This document shows positions 18,777 through 26,772 of a DNA stretch of 64,000 bases, piece by piece; the first letter of the stretch is position 1, and each line of letters opens with the position of its first letter. The position numbers and the translations under genes are program-made. The notes below the pieces were generated by a model that was not told the DNA's origin, did no database searches, and was given only the letters and a program-made list of their open reading frames with translations. The stretch lies in contig CAVUSZ010000045.1 of assembly GCA_963744255.1 (NCBI GenBank), positions 1-64,000 on the forward strand, read 5' to 3'. The DNA comes from DATEDA01 sp963744255. Its GTDB lineage: Bacteria; Pseudomonadota; Gammaproteobacteria; Burkholderiales; SG8-39.

Positions 18777-19010
18777 CCGAACCCGCCGCGGCTGGGCATC
18801 GACTCCCGGCCGCCGTTCGCGGAGACGAGCGCCGCCCGGACCGGGTACTCGCGCGCGTACTGGTACGCCGTCATGCCGCTCGCCGGCGCGATCGTGGCCG
18901 CATGTTCAGTAGCGCGCTCGTTGCGACGGTGCGGGAAAGCGAACCGGCACTTGCATGAGCGGTGCGCGAAAGCGCCGGTGAACCGCCGCGTCTCGCGCAG
19001 TCTCCTGCAT

Positions 19011-19710
19011 TCAATAGACCGCTGGCACGTAAATGTCCTTGGGCAGCGGCCCGCGGAAGTAGTCGGGGTTGTGGACCCGCTCGGGCAGCGTGACGGGCTC
19101 GTGGGAGACTTCCCGATAGGGAATCTGGCTGAGCAGGTGGTGGATGCAGTTCAGGCGGGCCCGCTTCTTGTCCACTGCCTCGACCACCCACCAGCGCGCC
19201 TCCGGGATGTGAGTGCGCTCGATCATCGTCTCCTTGGCTTTGGTGTATTGCTCCCAGCGGCGACGCGACTCCAGGTCCATGGGACTCAGCTTCCACTGTT
19301 TGGGTGCGCTCGCGCTCGCTGGGGGCGGGCAGGGCGACCGTCCGGCAGACCCGCGGATTCAAGCGTTGCGTGATGCGCTTGATGATGCCGCCCTTGCCGG
19401 CGGCGTCCCGGCCTTCGAAGATGACGACGACTTTGAGCCTCTTGTGAACGACGCAGCCCTGCAGCTTGACGAGCTCGCCCTGCAGACGGAAGAGCTCCCT
19501 GAAATATGACTGCCGGCCGACCGTCTCCTGCGCGAGGTGTGCGGACACGTCGAGGAGATTCGCGAGGCGGTCGTCGTCGATCTCCATCTCGAGCTTCTCG
19601 TCGAAGCTGTCGAGCAACTCGCCGTGCACTCGGCGAAACAGCGCGTCCGCGTCGGAAGTCCGCTCGTCGTTCATCCTGGCTCTCGAATCGTCGTTGTCAC
19701 GGGCTGTCAT
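19011..19710 (-). pseudogene. ppk2: Polyphosphate kinase 2 with an out-of-frame internal deletion
   Basis: PPK2 makes or uses polyphosphate for (d)NDP phosphorylation. The N-terminal half (from 19710 or 19674) is intact through Walker A (FEGRDAAGKGG) to ERERTQ. Right after this, at 19296-19304, the sequence jumps to QWKLSPMDLESRRRW in another frame and continues normally to the conserved end (PLPKDIYVPAVY). About 85-90 residues are missing, including Walker B (FDRSWYNRAG in intact members) and the lid. Intact members carry a Gln-Trp pair on both sides of the gap, so the event could be a short-repeat deletion. The product cannot be active. An assembly collapse is possible but less likely in unique sequence. 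Confidence 0.85.
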
Positions 19711-19916
19711 TGGACTCGTGGGATATTTCAGGATCGTGACGGCGCCCGGCGAGCCGCGGCAGCGAGTGCCGGGAGATCTCGGTAGATTCTCGAGAGTCGG
19801 CTGTAGGGCCGCGGCTGGCGTGGCTGAAAATGAATCGTGAGCGGCGCTGGTAACCGCTGCATGTCTGTGCGATCCTTGCGTCGTCCGAATCGGACGATGC
19901 AAAGGAGATGACTGGA

Positions 19917-20360
19917 GTGTTGACGGAACAATGGTGGCGTACGGTCTACAGCGCGTCGCAGATCTGGGTCGACGCGCCGCAAGTGATCGCGCTGCGCAGC
20001 GCCCGCATGCTGGCGGGCGGACTTGCGCCGCGGGCGGACGACCGCCGCGAGCTCGCGCGGATGGTTCACGAGAAGACGGCCGCGGCCGGCGAATCGGCGA
20101 CGGCGGTCGCGGTGCAGCTCTGGAAGACGAACTGGGAGCTCGCCATGATGCCGCTTCGGTGGTGGTGGGGCATGTGGGCCGGCGTCGCGCGCTGGAAGCC
20201 GTTCGTTCCCGCCAGCGGTCCGCTGCTGCTGATGACGCCGGCGGCAGGCCAGAAGCAGCTCGCGGTGGCGGCGTCGCGAATCGTGCAGAGCAGCCTTGAA
20301 CCGATGCGTCGCCGCGTGGCCGCAAACGCGAAGCGGCTGCGCCGGCGCAAGCCGCGGTAA
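19917..20360 (+). CDS. Phasin-like protein (polyhydroxyalkanoate granule associated), tentative
   Basis: A 147-residue protein without a signal peptide: amphipathic helices with many Trp residues (EQWWRTVYSASQIW, LWKTNWELAMMPLRWWWGMWAGVARW) and a very basic C-terminus (RRRVAANAKRLRRRKPR). This pattern fits PHA granule phasins or DNA-linking granule proteins. An AAAGGAG box ends directly at an ATG (19908), which is too close. GTG 19917, 9 bases further, is the better start. It is divergent from ppk2 across 206 bases, so polyphosphate and PHA storage may be linked here. Confidence 0.55.
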   Translation: MLTEQWWRTVYSASQIWVDAPQVIALRSARMLAGGLAPRADDRRELARMVHEKTAAAGESATAVAVQLWKTNWELAMMPLRWWWGMWAGVARWKPFVPASGPLLLMTPAAGQKQLAVAASRIVQSSLEPMRRRVAANAKRLRRRKPR

Positions 20361-20732
20361 TGCGCGGGTCAGGGCGCCGGTATGCTCGGAGCCCGTGGCC
20401 GCGCTCGCGGCAGCAAAGGTCGACGCGCCCGCGCTGATCGACCGTGATTGACCGGTCGCATCCGCGACCCTCGCCGACGAGGCGGCGCCGCTCGTGAGCG
20501 GCGTCGCCTCGCTTCGCGTCCGCGAACGCGTGCGCGCGCGGGATGTCGAGACCGGCGCGATCTTCTGGTGAGCCCGGTCGCGACCGAGGGCCGCGTTCGG
20601 CGAGCGCGAGTTCGTCGCCCGCTCCGGGGCGCGAACGGACTAAGATCCAGACGGCCGAGCTCCCGGACCTCGCGGCGCTGCCACGGCGCGGGCGGTAGCA
20701 TAGGGATAGGCACCTGCACGAGGGAGGAAACC
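20361..20732 (+). other. 372 bases without an intact gene
   Basis: Short open stretches on the + strand are broken by stops (for example a frame reading LADEAAPLVSGVASLRVRE and ending ETGAIFW before TGA), which looks like eroded coding sequence, but I cannot assign it. The last 30 bases hold GAGGGAGGAAA, the RBS of the next gene. Confidence 0.4.
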
Positions 20733-21518
20733 ATGGCAGAAGCCTTGCTGGCGGGAGACGCTGCGCTCGTCACCGGCGCCGCGTCGGGCATCGGTCGCGG
20801 CATCGCGCAGGCACTCGCGCGCGAGGGGGCGCGTGTCGTGCTCGCAGACGTGGACGTGGACCGCGGCGAGAGCACGGCGGCGGCGCTCCGGACCGAAGGC
20901 CGCGACGCGAGCTTCATCGCATGCGACCTTGCCGCGCCAGGCGGGCCCGAGCGACTGTTCGATGCGGCCACCGCGGCGCTCGGGCGGGTGTCGATCCTCG
21001 TTCACAGCGCGAGCCCGCAGCGCCGCGAGTCGGACACCGTGTTCCGGGTGACCGACGAGGTCTGGGACAGGATGGTCGCGGTCAACCTGCGCGCGGCGTT
21101 CGTGCTGGGGCGGGAGGCGGGTCGCCACATGCGTGAGCGCGAGATCCGCGGCCGGATTCTGATCATGACTTCGCTTCACGCCGAAAGCCCCCGCAACCTG
21201 CCGCACTACAGCGCCGCGAAGGCGGGCATGACGATGATCATGAAGGAGCTCGCCCGGACGCTTGGGCCGGACGGAATCCGCGTGAACGCCATCGCACCGG
21301 GAGCAATCCCGGGCGGCGGATTCGACGCCGCGGCCGCCGGCCTCGAGCGGCTCCGGTCCTGCATCGCGATGAACCGTCTCGGGACGCCAGAGGACATCGC
21401 CGGCATGGCGCTGGCGCTTGTCTGCGACCGGTTCTCGGCCTACGTCACCGGAACCACCGTCGTGGTCGACGGCGGGCTCGCGCTTCACAACTGGATTCAG
21501 CCGGCGACGGCGTCCTGA
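20733..21518 (+). CDS. SDR family oxidoreductase
   Basis: A 261-residue classical short-chain dehydrogenase. The cofactor motif is TGAASGIGRGI. In place of NNAG it reads VHSASPQ, a known variant. The catalytic region is MTSLHAESPRNLPHYSAAKAG with the Y-x3-K pair and Ser three residues into the stretch. The C-terminus is GTTVVVDGGLAL. The start is set by the GAGGAAA box 6-10 bases upstream. The substrate is unknown. It sits just before the oligopeptide transporter fragment and the amidase pair, and may once have been part of that operon. Confidence 0.8.
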   Translation: MAEALLAGDAALVTGAASGIGRGIAQALAREGARVVLADVDVDRGESTAAALRTEGRDASFIACDLAAPGGPERLFDAATAALGRVSILVHSASPQRRESDTVFRVTDEVWDRMVAVNLRAAFVLGREAGRHMREREIRGRILIMTSLHAESPRNLPHYSAAKAGMTMIMKELARTLGPDGIRVNAIAPGAIPGGGFDAAAAGLERLRSCIAMNRLGTPEDIAGMALALVCDRFSAYVTGTTVVVDGGLALHNWIQPATAS

Positions 21519-21537
21519 AGCGGACCGGGCGCGGGGG

Positions 21538-21711
21538 ATCACCGATCCGGCTTGGGCCCGCTTCCGCACGCGCTGCCCGTTCGCCGAGGCGGTGTGCGCC
21601 GCGCGCGAGCCGCTGCTCGCGGTCGGCTCGACCGATCACCGGGTCGCGTGCCACATGGCGCACGCAGGGACCAGGCACAGCAAAGCGCCGCCGCTCGCGG
21701 CCGCCGCTTGA
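21538..21711 (+). pseudogene. C-terminal fragment of an oligopeptide ABC transporter ATPase (OppF/DppF type)
   Basis: About 57 codons reading ARFRTRCPFAEAVCAAREP and DHRVACHMA. This is the Cys-containing oligopeptide/dipeptide transporter C-terminal extension (RCPFA-x-C then HxVAC) found only at the end of Opp/Dpp ATPases. No ATPase core precedes it: the SDR gene ends 20 bases upstream. It is therefore a remnant left after a deletion. An in-frame stop at 21709 is followed by the RBS of the AtzG-like gene. Confidence 0.75.
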
Positions 21712-21723
21712 GGAGACGAGAGG

Positions 21724-21921
21724 ATGATGGGACAGGTCACCGAGAAGTACGTCGCCGAAGCGCTCGCGCTGCAGGGCGTGATGTCGAGCGAGCACGCCGC
21801 GAAAGCCATCGCGCCGGCGCTGTCGGCGCAGCTCGCGACGGCGGCCGCCGCGTACGCGTCGCTTCCGTTCGAGGCCGAGCCGTCGGGCTTCGCCGCCGCC
21901 GTCGCGCGGGAGAAGGCCTGA
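21724..21921 (+). CDS. AtzG-like small subunit (DUF4089)
   Basis: A 65-residue helical protein (YVAEALALQG at the start, LPFEAEPSGFAAAVAREKA at the end) matching the AtzG-like DUF4089 family. AtzG forms a complex with the amidase AtzE and is needed for its assembly, in a route parallel to GatC-GatA. The gene overlaps the amidase ATG by one base (TGATG), as expected for a stoichiometric pair. ATG 21724 is preceded by a GAGGAGA box; ATG 21727 is an alternative. Confidence 0.75.
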   Translation: MMGQVTEKYVAEALALQGVMSSEHAAKAIAPALSAQLATAAAAYASLPFEAEPSGFAAAVAREKA

Positions 21922-23333
21922 TGGCGGGCGGGCTCAACACGCTCGGCCTGATCGAGGTCGCGGCGAAGATCCGCACGCGCGATGCGTCCTGCGTCGAGGT
22001 GCTCGACGCGGTGCTCGCGCGGGCGAAGGCCGTCCAGCCGGAGCTGAACGCTTTCCTGCGCATCGACGAGGAGCTCGCGCGCGAGCAGGCGAAGCTCTGC
22101 GACGCCGAGGCCGGGAAAGGGCGCACGCGCGGACCGCTGCACGGCGTGCCGCTCGCGCACAAGGACATGTACTACCGTCAGGGCGTCCCCTCGTCGTGCG
22201 GCTCGAAGATCAAGGGGAAGGAGCCCGAAAAGACGACCGCCACCGCGCTGAAGCGCCTGGATGCCGCGGGCGCGATCCAGTTCGGCGTCCTCAACATGGC
22301 CGAGTTCGCCTACGGCCCGACGGGCCACAACTGGCATTTCGGCCACGTGCGCAATCCGTGGAGCACCGCGCACATCACCGGCGGATCGTCGAGCGGATCG
22401 GCGGCGGCGGTGGCCGCGCGCGCGAGCTTCGCGGCGCTCGGCTCGGACACCGGCGCATCGATCCGCCTGCCGGCGGCGCTGTGCGGGATCACCGGCCTCA
22501 AGGTGACCTACGGACGGATCAGCCGCGCCGGTGCAATGCCGCTCTCGTTCTCGATGGACACGGTGGGCCCGCTGGCACGCTCGGCCGCCGACTGCGCGCT
22601 GCTGCTCGCGGCGATGGCGGGCCCGGACGTCGACGACCCGACTGCGGCCGCCGAGGCGGTGCCCGACTACCTGGGGCGGCTGAATCTGCCGGTGAAAGGT
22701 CTGCGAGTCGGCGTCGCGCTCAACTACTTCACCGAGGACGTCGACCCGGGCGTCGGCGCGGCGCTGACCGAGAGCCTGAAGGCGATCGAGTCGCTCGGCT
22801 GCGAGATCATGCCGGTGACCTTGCCCGAGATGGCGGCGGCGGACGTCGCCGGCGCGCATCTCATCGCCGCCGAGGCGGCGGCATACCACGGCGAGTGGAT
22901 GCGCAGGCGGCCGCAGGACTACTCCCCGCAGGTGCGCGCGCGGCTCGAGCGCGGCTTCGCGCTTCCGGCGACGCGGTACATCGACGCCCTGCGCTACCGC
23001 GGGCCGGCGCTCGAGGCCTTCACGAAAGCGGTGTTCGCGAGGGTCGATGTGCTGCACGCGCCGTGTCTCCCGATCCCGACGCCGACGCTGGCCGAGACCG
23101 ACATCGGTGGCTCGCCGGCGATCGACCGCACGCTCATGCTGCTCACCAAGTTCATGCGGCCGTTCAACTACCTCGGTCTGCCGTCGCTCGCGGTGCCGTG
23201 CGGGTTCCTCGCCAGCGGCCTCCCGGTGGGCATGCAGCTCGTCGGGCGGCCCTTCGCCGAGGATCTCGTCCTCCGAGTCGGGCACGCGTTCCAGCGCGCG
23301 ACCGAGTGGCACCGCCGGGAGCCGTCCCTGTAA
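21921..23333 (+). CDS. Amidase signature enzyme, AtzE-like (carboxybiuret/allophanate-type amidase)
   Basis: A 470-residue amidase. The Ser-cisSer-Lys triad is visible: Lys in PLAHKDMYY (near residue 80), cis-Ser in GGSSSGSAAAVAA and nucleophile Ser in GSDTGASIRLPAALCG. Its length and the AtzG-like partner support the AtzE / GatA-like group, which hydrolyses small ureido or amide compounds such as 1-carboxybiuret. The hydantoin racemase-type gene downstream also points to ureide nitrogen use. The true substrate is not proven. A glutamyl-tRNA amidotransferase role is unlikely because gatB and gatC are absent. Confidence 0.85.
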   Translation: MAGGLNTLGLIEVAAKIRTRDASCVEVLDAVLARAKAVQPELNAFLRIDEELAREQAKLCDAEAGKGRTRGPLHGVPLAHKDMYYRQGVPSSCGSKIKGKEPEKTTATALKRLDAAGAIQFGVLNMAEFAYGPTGHNWHFGHVRNPWSTAHITGGSSSGSAAAVAARASFAALGSDTGASIRLPAALCGITGLKVTYGRISRAGAMPLSFSMDTVGPLARSAADCALLLAAMAGPDVDDPTAAAEAVPDYLGRLNLPVKGLRVGVALNYFTEDVDPGVGAALTESLKAIESLGCEIMPVTLPEMAAADVAGAHLIAAEAAAYHGEWMRRRPQDYSPQVRARLERGFALPATRYIDALRYRGPALEAFTKAVFARVDVLHAPCLPIPTPTLAETDIGGSPAIDRTLMLLTKFMRPFNYLGLPSLAVPCGFLASGLPVGMQLVGRPFAEDLVLRVGHAFQRATEWHRREPSL

Positions 23334-23701
23334 GCGAGCCGCTCGTCACGGTTCAGTACCTGACGGTTCGCTTCACCGGCGGCGAGCGGCCGGTCGACGC
23401 GGTGAACGGCGTCGACTTCGAGCTGGCGAAAGGCGAGGTGCTGGGCGTTCTCGGCGAGTCGGGCAGCGGGAAGAGCGTCACGCTGCGGGCGCTGCTCCGG
23501 ATTCTGCCGGCTCGCCGCACGCGGATCGGCGGCGCGATCCGCGTCGCCGGCGGCGACGTGCTCGCGCTCTCGGACGCCGACCTCGCGCAGTACCGTGGCG
23601 GCGTGACGTCCATGATTTTCCAGGAGCCGATGCTCGCGTTTTCGTTCCGAGAGCGAAACGAAAATAACGAGGGACGGCACTCTTTCTGGGCCGAGAGATA
23701 A
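23306..23701 (+). pseudogene. Truncated oligopeptide ABC transporter ATPase (OppD/DppD type), N-terminal part only
   Basis: GTG 23306 (overlapping the amidase end) opens 131 codons: LVTVQYLTVRFTGGE, Walker A GESGSGKSVT, then Q-loop MIFQEPMLA. At about residue 110 the family sequence stops, and the frame runs on through unrelated residues (FSFRERNENNEGRHS) to TAA at 23701. The signature, Walker B and the oligo-HPY C-terminus are missing. An Opp-type C-terminal fragment lies before the amidase (21538-21711), so pieces of the same transporter system flank the amidase pair. Confidence 0.8.
23639..23664. repeat. Inverted repeat at the truncation point
   Basis: TTTTCGTT (23639-23646) and AACGAAAA (23657-23664) form a perfect 8-bp dyad in a locally AT-rich stretch. 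It lies exactly where the OppD homology ends and about 50 bases before the racemase gene. It may be the scar of the deletion, or a promoter or terminator element brought in with the junction. Confidence 0.5.
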
Positions 23702-23713
23702 ACTCTCTGCACC

Positions 23714-24442
23714 ATGCCCCGCCTACTGGTCCTTAACCCGAACACCACCCCGTCGATCACCGATCTCTGCCTCCGCTACGTGCGGACCGCGGTCGGCGAC
23801 CGCGTCGATCTCGTCGGTGCGACCGCCCGGTTCGGATGCGCGTACATCTCGTCGGAGGCATGCTATGCAGTCGCGGCGCACGCGGCGCTCGACTGCTACG
23901 CCGAGCATGGCGAAGGCTGCGACGCGGTGCTGCTCGCGTGCTTCGGCGAGCCGGGGCTCTTCGCGCTCCGCGAGGTGAGCAAGGTCCCGGTCCTCGGCCT
24001 TGCCGAGGCGTCGATGCAGACCGCGACCGAACGAGGCGGGCGCTTTGCAATCGTCACCGGCGGCGCGCGCTGGAAGCCGATGCTCGAGCGCTTCGCGGCG
24101 ATGCTCGGCTACTCGGAGCGGCTCGCCGCGGTGCGCACGGTGTCGCTGACCGGCGGCCAGATCGCGGCGAACCGCGAGGGCGCGATCGAGATGCTCGCGA
24201 AAGCGTGCGTCGCGGCCGTCGACGAGGACGGCGCCGACCAGGTGATCCTCGGCGGTGCGGGGCTCGCGGGGCTCGCCGAGCGAATCCAGCAGCGCGTCTC
24301 GGCGCCGGTGCTCGACAGCGTGCTCGTCGGCGCGCAGCGCGCGGCTGCGCTCGCGCGCAGTAGGCAGGCGGACGGGGCCGCTCGCGCCGAGCCGGTGCCG
24401 TCGGTCGGGATCGACGCCGGGCTGGCGAAGCTCTTACGGTAG
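23714..24442 (+). CDS. Aspartate/glutamate-hydantoin racemase family protein (HyuA-type)
   Basis: A 242-residue member of the Asp/Glu/hydantoin racemase superfamily. Start motif LLVLNPNTTPSIT is typical of hydantoin racemases. The two catalytic cysteines are in ACFGEPGL (near residue 77) and expected in the second-half loop; there the sequence reads ILGGAGLAGL, with no Cys where racemases have GCA, so the second catalytic Cys appears to be replaced. It may be a decarboxylase or hydrolase relative rather than a racemase. It lies 13 bases after the truncated OppD frame and is likely to be functionally tied to the amidase pair. Confidence 0.7.
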   Translation: MPRLLVLNPNTTPSITDLCLRYVRTAVGDRVDLVGATARFGCAYISSEACYAVAAHAALDCYAEHGEGCDAVLLACFGEPGLFALREVSKVPVLGLAEASMQTATERGGRFAIVTGGARWKPMLERFAAMLGYSERLAAVRTVSLTGGQIAANREGAIEMLAKACVAAVDEDGADQVILGGAGLAGLAERIQQRVSAPVLDSVLVGAQRAAALARSRQADGAARAEPVPSVGIDAGLAKLLR

Positions 24443-24450
24443 CGGGGCCC

Positions 24451-25788
24451 TCAAGCGGCCGTGGCGCCCGCAAGCCGCAACGCCAGCCCCACCGCCCCGC
24501 AGGCGAGGATCACCGGAATGATCCCGGCCCTGAAGCGGAAGAGCGCAACCCCCGCCGCGATCCCGATCAGCGCGGAGATCCAGTCGAACCGCCCGCCGGG
24601 GCCCGCCGGCCACAGCACGTGCCAGGCGAAGAACAGCGCGAGGTTGAGGATCACGCCGACCACCGCGGCGGTGATCGCGGTGAGCGGGGCGGTGAAGCGC
24701 AGCTCACCGTGCGTCGTCTCGACCAGCGGTCCGCCGAGCAGGATGAAGACGAACGACGGCAGGAAGGTGAAGAACGCGACCACCACCGCCGCGGCGGCGC
24801 CGGCCAGGAACAGCGCATCGGGGCCGAAGAGCGCCTTCGTCCACCCGCCGACGAAGCCGACGAACGCGACCACCATGATCAGCGGCCCGGGCGTCGTTTC
24901 GCCGAGCGCGAGGCCGTCGATCATCTGCGGGCCCGTCAGCCAGCCGTAGTGCTCGACGGCGCCCTGGTAGACATACGGGAGGACCGCGTACGCGCCGCCG
25001 AAGGTGAACAACGCCGCCTTGGTGAAGAACCATCCCATCTGGGCGAGCGTGCCTTCCCAGCCGTCGTACGCCACGAGCGCGGCCATCGCAAGCCCCCAGA
25101 TCGCGAGGCCGATCGCGAGCACCCGCGCGAAACGACCCCAGCTGAATTGCGCGTGATCCGGCGTCGCCGTGCCGTCGTCGATGATCGCCGGCCCGAAGCC
25201 TTTCGCGGCTGCGCCGTGCCCGCCGCCCGAGCGGAACTGGTCCGGCGCGATGCGGCCGCCGATGTAGCCGATCACGCCCGCCCCGATCACGATCGCCGGG
25301 AACGGCAGCTCGAGCGCGAAGATCGCGACGAACGCGGCCGCGGCGATCGCCCAGAGCCCGGGCGTCCGCAGCGCCCGTGACCCGATCCGCCACGCGGCGA
25401 ACACGACGATCGCGGTGACCGCCGGCTTGATCCCGTACAGCACGCCGGCGACCACCGGCATGTTGCCGAACGCGACGTAGATCCAGGACAGTGCGATCAG
25501 GATGAACAGCGACGGCAGGACGAACAGCGCCCCCGCGACGATCCCACCGCGCGCGCGGTGCATGAGCCAGCCGATGTACGTCGCGAGCTGCTGCGCCTCC
25601 GGCCCCGGCAGCACCATGCAGTAGTTGAGCGCGTGCAGGAACCGGCTCTCCGAGATCCAGCGCCGCCGCTCCACCAGTTCCTGGTGCATGATCGCGATCT
25701 GCCCCGTCGGGCCGCCGAAGCCGATGAAGCCGAGCTTCAGCCAGAACCGGAACGCCTCGGCCAAGGACACCGCAGGCGGCGCGTTCAT
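24451..25788 (-). CDS. chrA: Chromate efflux transporter ChrA (long form)
   Basis: A 446-residue bidomain CHR transporter. Two homologous halves each start with a G-F-GGP/GGA element: GFIGFGGPTGQIAIM near residue 20 and FFTKAALFTFGGAYAVLP near 240. YCMVLPGPEAQQLA and LALGETTPGPLI are the matching second motifs. About ten to twelve membrane segments. It exports chromate by an ion-coupled mechanism. The ATG overlaps the ChrB stop by 4 bases, giving a chrB-chrA operon. Confidence 0.92.
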   Translation of the reverse strand: MNAPPAVSLAEAFRFWLKLGFIGFGGPTGQIAIMHQELVERRRWISESRFLHALNYCMVLPGPEAQQLATYIGWLMHRARGGIVAGALFVLPSLFILIALSWIYVAFGNMPVVAGVLYGIKPAVTAIVVFAAWRIGSRALRTPGLWAIAAAAFVAIFALELPFPAIVIGAGVIGYIGGRIAPDQFRSGGGHGAAAKGFGPAIIDDGTATPDHAQFSWGRFARVLAIGLAIWGLAMAALVAYDGWEGTLAQMGWFFTKAALFTFGGAYAVLPYVYQGAVEHYGWLTGPQMIDGLALGETTPGPLIMVVAFVGFVGGWTKALFGPDALFLAGAAAAVVVAFFTFLPSFVFILLGGPLVETTHGELRFTAPLTAITAAVVGVILNLALFFAWHVLWPAGPGGRFDWISALIGIAAGVALFRFRAGIIPVILACGAVGLALRLAGATAA

Positions 25789-26606
25789 CGCATGGTCTCG
25801 GGGCGCCAGCCGTGCGTCTCGCCGCGGGCGTCCCGGCACCACGCGTAGAGCGCATCGTACACGTCCATGCCGCGCTCGAGCAGCTCGCGGTCGTCGGCGT
25901 ACAGCCGCCCGAGACCGAGCGACACCGCGACCAGGCCCGCCGACTGCGGCGTGAGATCCAGCCGCTCGGTGTCCGCGCCGCGCACGATGCGGGCGAGTTC
26001 GTCGAGCGCCGAATCCCGCAGGCCGAACTCCCGCAGCAGGACGTCGAAGGAGCAGAGCTCCCCGTCGTACGAGATCGCGCCACCGGGGATGTCGAAGGCG
26101 ATCGAACCGTCGCGCCGGGCAGCCTCGAGCACCTCCCGGGTCGGCAGGTACGAGAACTCCGCACGCGGGTCGACGAACCGCCGCACGAGCCACGGGCAGG
26201 CGATGCGGTCGATCTTCGGCCGCTCGCGCGTCACCCAGCGCGACGCGCGTGCACCGGGGATGCCGAATACCTGCTGCTTGCGCAGGAGCGGCAGGCCGGC
26301 CTCGCGCCAATGCTCCACGCCGCCGTCGAGATACCGCGCGTCGAAGCCGCGCGAGCGCAGCGCGGCCGTAGCGCCCTGGCTCACCTCATGGCCGTGCACG
26401 CAGTAGCAGACGACGTTGGCGCGTGGCTGGAGCGAAGCCGCGAACGCTTCGACCTCGTCGGGCGGGCATCGCAGCGCCGCGGGAAGTGTCGCGTCGTCGC
26501 GGTCGTAGGCGGGTGGGCGGCGCATGTCGAGCACCACGGGCCAGCCGGGCGAGCCGAGGCGCGCGGCGAGGGCGGAAACGGAAATCGAGGGAATGACGGT
26601 GTCCAT
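25785..26606 (-). CDS. Rhodanese-ChrB fusion, chromate resistance protein
   Basis: A 273-residue protein in two parts. Residues about 1-110 form a rhodanese domain with an active-site loop beginning at Cys (NVVCYCVHGHEVSQG). Residues about 125-270 form the ChrB C-terminal domain (RPKIDRIACPWLVRRFVDP, the conserved IACPWLIRRFID-type motif, and FDIPGGAISYDGELCSFDVLL). ChrB proteins sense or support chromate resistance and often regulate chrA. The N-terminal half of classic ChrB is replaced by rhodanese. GGAGG lies 7 bases upstream of the ATG. Confidence 0.85.
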   Translation of the reverse strand: MDTVIPSISVSALAARLGSPGWPVVLDMRRPPAYDRDDATLPAALRCPPDEVEAFAASLQPRANVVCYCVHGHEVSQGATAALRSRGFDARYLDGGVEHWREAGLPLLRKQQVFGIPGARASRWVTRERPKIDRIACPWLVRRFVDPRAEFSYLPTREVLEAARRDGSIAFDIPGGAISYDGELCSFDVLLREFGLRDSALDELARIVRGADTERLDLTPQSAGLVAVSLGLGRLYADDRELLERGMDVYDALYAWCRDARGETHGWRPETMR

Positions 26607-26772
26607 GGCAAGCCTCCAGTCGCGCAGGGCTTGGACGGGACACCGTCTTGGGAAGCCGGGAGCCTGCGATCCCGACTGTGTGAGGCCGCGAAGTTACTCC
26701 CGCGCGCAGCGGGCGTCAAGCTGCGGTGCCAGCGCTGCGCTTCGCGGCTGCAGGAAACCCGCGCGAGGTGCG

